In this document: in pieces, positions 24,822 to 33,131 of the stretch
How positions within the stretch are numbered: the first letter of the stretch is position 1
Layout: every line of letters begins with the position of its first letter
NCBI GenBank assembly: GCA_013377095.1
Contig: JACAAY010000035.1
Coordinates: forward strand, 1 to 46,320
Length of the DNA stretch: 46,320 bases
Origin: Desulfuromonadales bacterium
GTDB lineage: Bacteria > Desulfobacterota > Desulfuromonadia > Geobacterales > Pseudopelobacteraceae
Direction: 5' to 3'
Position numbers and translations under genes: made by a program
Notes under the pieces: model-generated
The model's database searches: none
What the model was told of the DNA's origin: nothing
What the model saw: only the letters and a program-made list of their open reading frames with translations

Positions 24822-27397
24822 GCCGGATTCCTTTCAAGCGGAAGTGTAAAACCGAATGTGCTCCCCTGTCCCGGCCGACTTTCTACCCGGATGCCGCCGC
24901 CCATTAATTCCACCAGTTTTCTGCTGATGGAGAGCCCCAGGCCGGTACCTTCATATTTGCGGGACAAGCCGGTGTCAATCTGATGGAACGGCCTGAACAA
25001 ACGCTCCAGATCTTCACCGTTAATGCCAATTCCGGAGTCGGTTACGGTGGTCAGGTAGTCCGATCCTTCACGCACACAACGGACCGATATGCCACCCTGC
25101 TCGGTGAACTTGATCGCATTACTGAGCAGGTTGAGAAGAATCTGCTCAACCCGGCGCGTGTCACCGACAACGCGTCCCACATCTTCGGCCACGTCGCACG
25201 AGAGTTTGAGGTTTTTTTTCTCGACCAGTGGGCGCACACTCTGGACTACCTTAAGAACCGATTCACCAAGATTGAAAGACTCTTGGTCAACCGTCATCTG
25301 GCCCGCCTCGATCTTGGAGATATCCAGAACATCGCTGATCAGGGACAGCAGATGATTGGCACTGTTTTTGACCATGGAAAGCTGTTTGGCCTGCTCATCA
25401 TTGATCGGGCCACCCAGTCCCTGCAAGAGTATACCGGTAAAACCGATGATGGAGTTGAGCGGAGTGCGCAATTCATGGGACATGGTCGCCAGAAAGGCCG
25501 ATTTCAACTGGTCGGCCGCTTCGGCTCGTTCCTTGGCGTGAGCCAGTTCTTCCAGCGTCCGCCTCAGTTCCTGCTCCGTATGAACCAACCGGGTGATATC
25601 GATACCGATGGAGAGAATTTCCTCGATCGAGCCATCGGCATCGAGAATCGGCTTGTTGGTCCATGCCACCCAGACCCTGTCTCCATTTTTGCGGATATTC
25701 TCATTAACATTACTGGCATAGGCTTCCGGCTGGGCAACAATATCCGCTGCCATTGAAGCCAGTTCATGCCCGGTGGAATCCCGCCGGGGCACGATAGTGT
25801 CCATGATACTGCAATTGGTGATTTCCTCTTCGCGGTATCCGAAAAAATGCTGCGCGAAGCGATTGAAAAAGGTGATTCTGCCATCCGGCAGCCAACGCAG
25901 GATCACGCAGTTGGCGCTCTCAACCAGATCATGATACTGCGCTTCGCGCTCTACCAGCATCAATTCGGCCCTGTTGCGCTCCTCGATTTCCCTGGTTAAC
26001 TGTTCATTCGTTTCCTGCAGTTCGGCGGTCCTCGCCCGGACCAGTTTTTCCAAATTGCCCTGGTATGCTCCCAGACGCTCTTCAGCCCGTTTGCGCTCGG
26101 TAACGTCTTCCACGAAACCTTCCAGATCGGGAGAATCCCCGCAACTGTCGCGCAATACTCGCACATACAGGTTCGCGACGAACTGCGAGCCATCTTTGCG
26201 ACGGTAGGTAATCTCATCCCTGACAAAGTTCAGCGAGTCGCGCGCCCTGTTGATGATGGCCCGGCGCTGCTCAGGACAGACAAAAAGCTGTTCTGCAATG
26301 TCGGTAATATCTCCGGTCATTTCTTTGGGAGATGGGTAGCTGAACATGGCGGCAAGCGTCTCATTAACACTGCTGAACCTGCCGTCCATGGTGGAGTGAA
26401 AGATGCCTACCGGAGCATTTTCAAAAATGCTCCTGAACTTTTCTTCCGAGGCTCGTAACGCCCCCGCGACGCGATTTCGAGCGCTGATCAGCGTCGAGAG
26501 CAGCAGCGTTGAAGCTGACGCCACTCCCAGGTAGGACTGGAGAAAGAGAAGCGAGGAATTAAGTGACGCGACGGTAAAAGGACCTGCTCCCCTGATAGTC
26601 CAGACCAGAAAACTCAGCATGACCAGTGTTACGGTAACAGCGGTCTCAAACTGTCCAAAGCGGAAGGCCGTCCAGAACAGAACCGGAAATACCAGGTATT
26701 CCAAGGGAAAATTGAAGTGGAAAATAATCACTTCCACCATCAGAAGAAGGGCGAGAAGTGAAGCTGCTTCCACGGCTCTCACCCAGTTCCAGCAAAGCGT
26801 GCTCCGTTTATCCCAGGTAAGCAGTAACGGAGCAACCACGAGAATGCCAACCGCGTCGCCCAGCCACCAGGTCAGCCAGATCTGCACGAACCGCGACCAG
26901 CCGCCGCTGTAGAGACAGAAACTGACGCTCCCGATTGTTGCGCTTATCAACGGACTTGCAATGGCGCCAAACAGAATGTAGGACAAGGTATCTTGGGTAC
27001 GGTCAAAGGGGAGACTGTTGAAAATGCTGCGGCGGATGAGGTATGAACCGGCCAGGGCTTCCAGGGTGTTGCCGGTTGCAGTTGCACTGGACACCAGCAG
27101 GACGGGCACCAAACTTTCCGGACTTGTGGCCAGAACAGATATGTTGGCGATCAGGGCGCCCAAGAAAATGCCGGGCCAAACCCGATACCCGAAGACAAGA
27201 CAGGCTGCCAGGGCGATTCCGGCCGGCGGCCATACGGCGGTGGCGTTCGTCTGCTCAAAGGCGAGCAGGAGTCCGAGTCTTGCCGTTGCAATGTAGGCAA
27301 GCGCAACCAGGACATTTCGGATCACGGCAGATCCAAGGTTGAAGGAGGTCCGGCTGTAACTCCGTGGCAGCGGCACGTGCTGGGCTGGAAGGGGCAT
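24818..27397 (-). CDS. MASE1-type membrane histidine kinase with two PAS domains
   Basis: 859 residues from ATG 27397 (weak GGA ribosome site). Residues about 25-300 hold the MASE1 multi-helix sensor: ARLGLLLAFEQTNATAVWPP and GIALAACLVFGYRVWPGIFL are typical. PAS about 315-440 (GIFHSTMDGRFSSVNETLAA), coiled coil, PAS about 480-600 (LRWLPDGRITFFNRFAQHFF). The H-box FLATMSHELRTPLNSIIG and HATPase VTDSGIGING and YEGTGLGLSISRKL follow. MASE1 is an integral membrane input domain of kinases and cyclic-di-GMP enzymes; its ligand is not established. It has no receiver of its own and overlaps the DivK-like receiver gene, its probable partner. Confidence 0.93.
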   Translation of the reverse strand: MPLPAQHVPLPRSYSRTSFNLGSAVIRNVLVALAYIATARLGLLLAFEQTNATAVWPPAGIALAACLVFGYRVWPGIFLGALIANISVLATSPESLVPVLLVSSATATGNTLEALAGSYLIRRSIFNSLPFDRTQDTLSYILFGAIASPLISATIGSVSFCLYSGGWSRFVQIWLTWWLGDAVGILVVAPLLLTWDKRSTLCWNWVRAVEAASLLALLLMVEVIIFHFNFPLEYLVFPVLFWTAFRFGQFETAVTVTLVMLSFLVWTIRGAGPFTVASLNSSLLFLQSYLGVASASTLLLSTLISARNRVAGALRASEEKFRSIFENAPVGIFHSTMDGRFSSVNETLAAMFSYPSPKEMTGDITDIAEQLFVCPEQRRAIINRARDSLNFVRDEITYRRKDGSQFVANLYVRVLRDSCGDSPDLEGFVEDVTERKRAEERLGAYQGNLEKLVRARTAELQETNEQLTREIEERNRAELMLVEREAQYHDLVESANCVILRWLPDGRITFFNRFAQHFFGYREEEITNCSIMDTIVPRRDSTGHELASMAADIVAQPEAYASNVNENIRKNGDRVWVAWTNKPILDADGSIEEILSIGIDITRLVHTEQELRRTLEELAHAKERAEAADQLKSAFLATMSHELRTPLNSIIGFTGILLQGLGGPINDEQAKQLSMVKNSANHLLSLISDVLDISKIEAGQMTVDQESFNLGESVLKVVQSVRPLVEKKNLKLSCDVAEDVGRVVGDTRRVEQILLNLLSNAIKFTEQGGISVRCVREGSDYLTTVTDSGIGINGEDLERLFRPFHQIDTGLSRKYEGTGLGLSISRKLVELMGGGIRVESRPGQGSTFGFTLPLERNPA

Positions 27398-27453
27398 GAA
27401 ATATCCATTCAGAGAATAAAAATACGCTCACAAACAGTGGAGCGCGCTGATCA

Positions 27454-27891
27454 TTATCGAGGATGCTTGTTCCACGCCAGCCAGTAATAGCCGAGCGACC
27501 TGATCAGGCTGACAAACTGGTCCAGATCGAGCGGCTTGACCAGATAGCTGTTGACATGACTCTCATACGCTCTGGCCATGTCAGCCTCGGCATCCGATGT
27601 GGTTAAAACAACAACCGGGATCGAACTGAGATTGATATCCGACTTAATGATTCTGAGTACTTCAAGGCCATCAATCTTGGGTAAGCGCAGGTCCAGCAGA
27701 ATAACATGCGGCCGGGGTGCATGGCACCCTTTCCATGCGCCCTGGCCGCGCAGGTAATCCAATGCGGCCTGGCCGTCACTGACATGTTCCAGATGATTGG
27801 CGACGCGGAAATCTTCCAGATTACGTTTGACGATCTCAGCGTGGGCCTGATCATCTTCCACCAGCAGTATGACAACCGGTTCTCCTTGCAT
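27454..27891 (-). CDS. Rcp1-like single-domain response regulator
   Basis: 145 residues. LLVEDDQAHAE, Asp67 in VILLDLRLPKIDG, VVLTTSDAE, then VNSYLVKPLDLDQFVSLIRS and a closing LGYYWLAWN, all typical of the Rcp1/phytochrome-partner receiver group. No output domain. Its ATG overlaps the TGA of the hemerythrin gene by one base, so the two are co-translated. The kinase at 28371-30488, of the type that usually pairs with such receivers, lies just upstream in the same direction. Phosphotransfer between them is the likely role. Confidence 0.93.
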   Translation of the reverse strand: MQGEPVVILLVEDDQAHAEIVKRNLEDFRVANHLEHVSDGQAALDYLRGQGAWKGCHAPRPHVILLDLRLPKIDGLEVLRIIKSDINLSSIPVVVLTTSDAEADMARAYESHVNSYLVKPLDLDQFVSLIRSLGYYWLAWNKHPR

Positions 27892-28328
27892 CAGCTTTCT
27901 CCTTTTACCTTAAAGGAAAGATCCGCGAAACGTGAGGTGATAAATTCCACAAGCTCCCGGTCAAGTTTACGAATATGGGTAATAAAATATTTGATTAACT
28001 CGGCATCTATTTTGATGGCAATCTCCTGCTTGGGGGCGTTATTGGCAACTTTTTCGGATAATATGGCTACATTTTCTCTGAATCGGGAGTGCTGCTGGCG
28101 TTGCAGTTCCAGCTTCGGGTAGTGGTGAAGCTCCATGAGCACCTCTTCATCCTTGAAATGGGTAGCGGTGTACTGGTCAAGGTAAGCCAACATATCAAGA
28201 ACCACACTGCTGCCCTCCCCCTTTTGAAGAGACTCGGTGAGCGTGCTGAAGTGTTTGAATATTTCCTCGTGCTGTTCGTCAATTGCAGCAACACCGAGTT
28301 TGAGACTTTCTTCCCACTGGATTGACAT
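27891..28328 (-). CDS. Bacteriohemerythrin with one substituted iron ligand
   Basis: 145 residues from ATG 28328 with GGAG upstream. Family pattern IQWEESLKLGVAAIDEQH. Ligands seen: His20, His57 and Glu61 (THFKDEE), His80, His118 and Asp123 (THIRKLD). The residue expected to be His at position 76 (first His of HxxxH) is Gln (LELQRQQH). A single base change from His would give this. Bacteriohemerythrins bind O2 at a diiron centre for storage, delivery or sensing. The altered site might change O2 affinity or prevent a stable diiron centre. It sits between a membrane kinase and a receiver gene, suggesting O2 or redox sensing. Assignment to the family is firm, the binding state is not. Confidence 0.92.
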   Translation of the reverse strand: MSIQWEESLKLGVAAIDEQHEEIFKHFSTLTESLQKGEGSSVVLDMLAYLDQYTATHFKDEEVLMELHHYPKLELQRQQHSRFRENVAILSEKVANNAPKQEIAIKIDAELIKYFITHIRKLDRELVEFITSRFADLSFKVKGES

Positions 28329-28370
28329 GCTCGTTCTCCAATTACCCGTTTGATGTGAATATGTCGGGGA

Positions 28371-30488
28371 TCATGCTGCCAGTGCCTTTGGCAACGTAAA
28401 GCGGAAACAGGATCCCCGTCCCTCTCCGTTGGACTCCACCCAGATTCTGCCAGTGTATTGTTCCACGATCATTTTAACCATTGCCAACCCGAGACCAACA
28501 CCGGAAGTGGATCTATCCAGCTTGTCAAACATCCCGAAAACCCTGTCCCGATTCTCCGGGGCAACGCCGATTCCATTATCCAGCACAAAAAAGACTATCT
28601 CGCCGTCCTGCCGCTCAACGCCCAACTCGACACGGGGTTCCGGCTGGTCACCCATATATTTGACGGCGTTGTCCAGCAGATTCTGCCAGATTTGTGCTAG
28701 CCGCGGACGGTCACCCGTCAAGGTCAGCTCCACATCGGCAACCTGGACATTCACGTTGTGTCCGGCGACCTGGCCGGCCACCGAAACCATTGCTTCCTGG
28801 GCCAATTCCCGGAATGTCACGGAGGTTGGCGGATTCTCCTGACGACCGATACGCGACATCTGCAAGAGTTCATTGAGGAGTTGCTCCATCTTATCGGCTG
28901 CCGCGTGGATAAAACCAAGGTCTTGGCCAACTTTCTCTGCATCGCCGGTTTCCATATCCTGTTCCAGATACCCCAGAAAACTCTTGACCGTCACCAGCGG
29001 ACTGCGCAGATCATGGGAAACAGTATAGATGAACTGCTCGATTTCAGCGTTTTTTTGATGCAGCTTTGCAAGTGCCTCGACCCGGTCACTCACATCCAGA
29101 CAGGATCCGATGTAGCCGCAGAATGCTCCCGTAGCGTCATAGCGGGGTTGTCCCTGATCGTATATCCAGCGGTATTCGCCGTCGTGGCGCCGCAAGCGGT
29201 ATTCCATGGCAAAAGATTCCCGCGCCTCGAATGAGTCGATATAGATCTTGAGACAGCGGTCAAAATCTTCAGGGTGAACCCCTTCGGCCCAGCCATTGCC
29301 CGACTCCTGCTCCAGGGTGCGACCGGTAAAAGCAAGCCAGGTTTCGTTGAACCAGATACAACCCTTATCCAGACCGGCCATCCAGATAAGCGCCGGAGAG
29401 GTATTTGCAATCGTATCGAGACGCTGTTGCGACTCACTCAGGCGTGTCTCCATTCTCCTCCGCTCGGTTACATCACTGGTTATGCCGCAGATGGCGCTTA
29501 TTTCGCCAGCCTGGTCCCGAACCGCCAGTTTGGTTGTCTCGAACAGATGCGTGCCATCGCCCAGTTCCACAATTTCATCCGTCACCAGCATCTTGCCGCT
29601 CTGCAAAACGGACATGTCATCGGTTTGTTGTATGTCGGCCAATTCCGCGGGAAATACGTCATGACTGGTCTTGCCCAACATCTGTTCCCGGGAGACGCCC
29701 ACCAGATCAGCGAGCATCTGATTGCAGGCCAGCAGGCGACCCTGGCGGTCCTTGAGATAAATCAGGGACGGTATGTTGTCAATGACCGTTTCCAGCTGAT
29801 TTTGCGCTGTGCGGGACGCGTTCTCGGCAGACCTCATGTCGGCAACTGTTTTTTCCAGAATCATCATGATCAGCGCCAGCCCCCAGCAGGTGACACCGGC
29901 CAGCGACAACATGGCGGCGGACGAGGCAAACACATTGCTCCACATTGGTGCTTTATAGGACATGTTAAAAAGCTGCGCCGTTACGATCAGAGCTTTGAAC
30001 AGGACGTCAAGAGTCAATGCGGCCGCTGCCCCCCTCTCCATCGGGGTCAATGTTTTAAGTCCCCCCTTACAAAGCGAGCCGACCGCGCCCAGCAGAAAGA
30101 ATATGCAAAAGCTGCGGGAAATAACCGCGCGGCAGGCAATATCCGGGTCACCAAAGGTGAACCAGACATGGATTACAATGAACAGCAGCAGTACCACCAG
30201 AATGGTGCGGGCATGTGGCCTGACATTACGGTAGACGCTGACCCCCCACCACACAAGGCAGTAACAGCCGCCTATCAGCAGGTTGGCGACGTTCGTTGAC
30301 ACCAGGATGGGGACAGAATCCCTCAGAGTTATCAAGAAGACACCCACACCGTAGCCCCCCATGCCGCACCCCCACAGCAGCAGCGGTAAACCGGGCAGCA
30401 CAAGCCGCCAGGCCAGCAGCATGGCCGCGGAGAGAGAGCAGCAGAGTACGGCAAGAGCGAGCAGGATGCTGACCGTATCAAACAGCAT
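28371..30488 (-). CDS. Membrane histidine kinase (multi-helix N-terminus, two PAS, phytochrome-type core)
   Basis: 705 residues, ATG 30488 with AAGGAG upstream. Residues 1-215 hold about seven hydrophobic helices with no recognised named sensor. PAS1 about 235-350 (VIDNIPSLIYLKDRQGRLLA), PAS2 about 360-480 (MEYRLRRHDGEYRWIYDQGQ). H-box FIYTVSHDLRSPLVTVKSFL. HATPase with QNLLDNAVKYMG and DNGIGVAP, and TSGVGLGLAMVK. The core is of the bacteriophytochrome-like kinase group that works with Rcp1-type receivers. It closely resembles the core of the kinase at 33132-36026. Co-directional with hemerythrin and receiver genes downstream (42 bp gap). Confidence 0.92.
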   Translation of the reverse strand: MLFDTVSILLALAVLCCSLSAAMLLAWRLVLPGLPLLLWGCGMGGYGVGVFLITLRDSVPILVSTNVANLLIGGCYCLVWWGVSVYRNVRPHARTILVVLLLFIVIHVWFTFGDPDIACRAVISRSFCIFFLLGAVGSLCKGGLKTLTPMERGAAAALTLDVLFKALIVTAQLFNMSYKAPMWSNVFASSAAMLSLAGVTCWGLALIMMILEKTVADMRSAENASRTAQNQLETVIDNIPSLIYLKDRQGRLLACNQMLADLVGVSREQMLGKTSHDVFPAELADIQQTDDMSVLQSGKMLVTDEIVELGDGTHLFETTKLAVRDQAGEISAICGITSDVTERRRMETRLSESQQRLDTIANTSPALIWMAGLDKGCIWFNETWLAFTGRTLEQESGNGWAEGVHPEDFDRCLKIYIDSFEARESFAMEYRLRRHDGEYRWIYDQGQPRYDATGAFCGYIGSCLDVSDRVEALAKLHQKNAEIEQFIYTVSHDLRSPLVTVKSFLGYLEQDMETGDAEKVGQDLGFIHAAADKMEQLLNELLQMSRIGRQENPPTSVTFRELAQEAMVSVAGQVAGHNVNVQVADVELTLTGDRPRLAQIWQNLLDNAVKYMGDQPEPRVELGVERQDGEIVFFVLDNGIGVAPENRDRVFGMFDKLDRSTSGVGLGLAMVKMIVEQYTGRIWVESNGEGRGSCFRFTLPKALAA

Positions 30489-30529
30489 GTATGCTCTCCT
30501 TACCTGAACGTAAACGGAGAATCGCTCGA

Positions 30530-33064
30530 TCAGGAACCACTGCCACGTTCCTGACGGGGCCGGATAATCTCTTCGTAGTTGCGGAAGGCATCGCGGATAT
30601 CCCCGCGCAGGAGATCGTCGTCCCAGGATTTGTCCAAAAATCTGTACACAGCGCCCTCATTTACCGCTCGCGTGACGGTTTCCAGATCGGCATACCCTGA
30701 AAGGACGATGCGAACCGTAGCGGGGTGCAGAACCTTGACCCGCCCCAGAAATTCGGCGCCGGTCATCCCCGGCATGCGCTGGTCGGAGAGGACCACCTGT
30801 ATGTTTTCCCTGGCAAGCAATTCCAGTCCTTCATGGGCGTTGCCCGCGCTAAGGATGCGGTAGCCCTCATCGAACAACACCCGGCGCAGGGCCAAGATAA
30901 TATTGGGTTCGTCATCGACGATCATCAGGGTGCGCTCTTCGTTGTACGCATTCACCTCCGCCACTGGGAAGTGGATACCTTTTTTCAGAAAGGCGGCAAA
31001 CTCATCGGCAGGCAGGGGACGGCTGAAGAAAAAACCCTGAACTTCGTCGCAGTCATGCTTGCGTAGGTAGCCGAGTTGGGCTTCGGTTTCCACCCCTTCG
31101 GCAATGACCTTGAGCCGCATGCGATGCGCCATGGCGATGATCGAAGTGGCGATAGTAGCTGAATTCGGGTTGGTGACAATGTCAGTGACAAAGGAGCGGT
31201 CAATCTTCAGATGATCGATGGGGAACCGGCTCAGACTGGAAAAGCTGGAGTAGCCGGTACCAAAATCGTCGAGGCTGAGGCGGGCACCGATGTGTTTCAA
31301 TTTATCCATGATGGCTATGGCTTTGTCGGGATCATCCATGACCATGCTCTCGGTCATCTCCAGTTCCAGCCAGCAGGGGTCAAGACCTGTTTTTTGCAAA
31401 ATTTCCTGAACAAGCTGCGGCAGATCACCTTTGCGAAACTGACGGGCGGAGAGGTTGACCGCCGCGCTCACACCCGGCAGCCCTTGATCTTGCCAGGCCT
31501 TTGCCTGCCGGCAGGCCTCCTGCAAAACCCAGGTCCCCAGCGGAACAATTAACCCGGTCTCTTCGGCCAGCGGGATAAAGTCGTTTGGAGAAACCACGCC
31601 CCTCTGCGGGTGTTGCCAGCGCGCCAGCGCCTCGCATCCGGTAATCCGGCCGCTGGCAAGATCCACCTTGGGCTGGTAGTACAGACAGAACTCGTCCCGT
31701 TCAAGCGCCTGACGCAGGGCATTTTCCAGCTCCATGGTCTCAATTGCCCGTTGATTCATCTCCGGGGCAAAGAACGAGAAGCTGCCGCCGCCCTCCCGTT
31801 TGGCCCGGTACATGGCAATGTCGGCATTTCGGATCAGTGTGGCTCCATTATCGCTGTCCTTGGGGTAGAGGCTGATGCCGAGGCTGGCGATGACCGTGAT
31901 CTCACGACCGTCGATCCGATGCGGTTCCGCCAGATTCCGCAGGATCCTGGTCGCCAACACCCCCACATCATCGGGGTCGGCCACTTCCGACAACAGGACA
32001 ACGAATTCATCGCCTCCCAGGCGGGCCACGGTGTCCGCCTCGCGCACGACCTGTTGCAGGCGCACAGCCACGGAACCGAGCAGTTTGTCGCCGAAGTCAT
32101 GGCCGAGACTGTCATTGATGATCTTGAAACGGTCCAGATCAATCAGCAGCACCGCCAAAATCCTCCCGGAACGGTGGGCATAGCGGAGCGATTGGGCCAG
32201 GCGGTCCTGCAATAACGCCCGATTGGCCAATCCGGTCAACTCATCGTGGGTGGCCAGGAACTCCAGCTGTTCTTCATTCTGTTTGCGTTCGGTGATGTCA
32301 ATATCGAGACAGAACAACTCCAGCGGCGCACCCGGCTTCTGAACAACAGCATGACTTGAAAAAACCGCCACCAGCGTACCGTCCTTGCGCATGAGTTTCA
32401 TTTCCGAGGCCGGGATAGCCTGACCGGTTTCCACCATCCACTGCAGGGCATTCTTCACGTCCTCGCGCACATCGGGTGGGATGATCAGATCCAGAAGGTT
32501 GCGGCCGATCGCTTCCACCGCCGTGTATCCATACAAAATTTCAGAGGCCAGATTCCAGTAATGCACGGTGCCGTCAATTCCGTACCCCTGAACGGCCACG
32601 GTGGGTATATCCTGGAGCAGACGGCTGAAGCGGGTTTCACTTTCCTGCAGTGATTTTTCGGTCAACAGGTTTTTCTGGAGCAGCTTCCACTCCCGTAATG
32701 CGCGTTCCACGGTTTGCGGCAGACAGGCAAAGGCCTCGGCCGACTTGACGATGTAGTCCAGGGCCCCGGCTTTCATTGCTGTTACCGCCATCTCCTCGTT
32801 GCCGTGGGCAGTCATGATCAGCACGGGGAAGGCGCCATTTTCGGCCGGGCTGGTCAGGATCTCGGTTGCACGGCCATCGGGCAGGTTCAGGTCTATCACC
32901 ACAACATCAGGCAGCACCACCTCTACGATGCGGCGATACTCATCCAGCGAACCGGCAAGCAGGATCTTTGCATTGGGCACCACCGCATTGAATATGCGGG
33001 TGATCGCCAGGGCATGGGACTTCTCATCTTCAACAACCAATATCGTTATATGACCTTCGTCCAT
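30530..33064 (-). CDS. Cyclic-di-GMP turnover protein (REC-PAS-GGDEF-EAL-REC)
   Basis: 844 residues, ATG 33064 with GAGGGAA upstream. Receiver about 6-120 (VVEDEKSHAL, Asp in VVVIDLNLPDGRA). PAS about 140-260. GGDEF about 265-430: RLGGDEFVVLL is intact and an RxxD inhibitory site (READ) lies five residues before it. EAL about 440-690: GCEALARW, LELEMTESMVMDD, LDDFGTGYSSFSSL, and VIAEGVETEAQL are all present. A second receiver about 715-830 (VVLSDQRMPGMTG). By motif both the cyclase and the phosphodiesterase could be active. Receivers at both ends imply control by two phosphorylation inputs from neighbouring kinases. Cytoplasmic. This is the only cyclic-di-GMP enzyme in the window. Confidence 0.95.
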   Translation of the reverse strand: MDEGHITILVVEDEKSHALAITRIFNAVVPNAKILLAGSLDEYRRIVEVVLPDVVVIDLNLPDGRATEILTSPAENGAFPVLIMTAHGNEEMAVTAMKAGALDYIVKSAEAFACLPQTVERALREWKLLQKNLLTEKSLQESETRFSRLLQDIPTVAVQGYGIDGTVHYWNLASEILYGYTAVEAIGRNLLDLIIPPDVREDVKNALQWMVETGQAIPASEMKLMRKDGTLVAVFSSHAVVQKPGAPLELFCLDIDITERKQNEEQLEFLATHDELTGLANRALLQDRLAQSLRYAHRSGRILAVLLIDLDRFKIINDSLGHDFGDKLLGSVAVRLQQVVREADTVARLGGDEFVVLLSEVADPDDVGVLATRILRNLAEPHRIDGREITVIASLGISLYPKDSDNGATLIRNADIAMYRAKREGGGSFSFFAPEMNQRAIETMELENALRQALERDEFCLYYQPKVDLASGRITGCEALARWQHPQRGVVSPNDFIPLAEETGLIVPLGTWVLQEACRQAKAWQDQGLPGVSAAVNLSARQFRKGDLPQLVQEILQKTGLDPCWLELEMTESMVMDDPDKAIAIMDKLKHIGARLSLDDFGTGYSSFSSLSRFPIDHLKIDRSFVTDIVTNPNSATIATSIIAMAHRMRLKVIAEGVETEAQLGYLRKHDCDEVQGFFFSRPLPADEFAAFLKKGIHFPVAEVNAYNEERTLMIVDDEPNIILALRRVLFDEGYRILSAGNAHEGLELLARENIQVVLSDQRMPGMTGAEFLGRVKVLHPATVRIVLSGYADLETVTRAVNEGAVYRFLDKSWDDDLLRGDIRDAFRNYEEIIRPRQERGSGS

Positions 33065-33131
33065 CTACCGTTCCCTCACATGGCATTCCAGACTATTCTG
33101 AAAATGACCGATGCGCAGTCAATTCCAGAAA

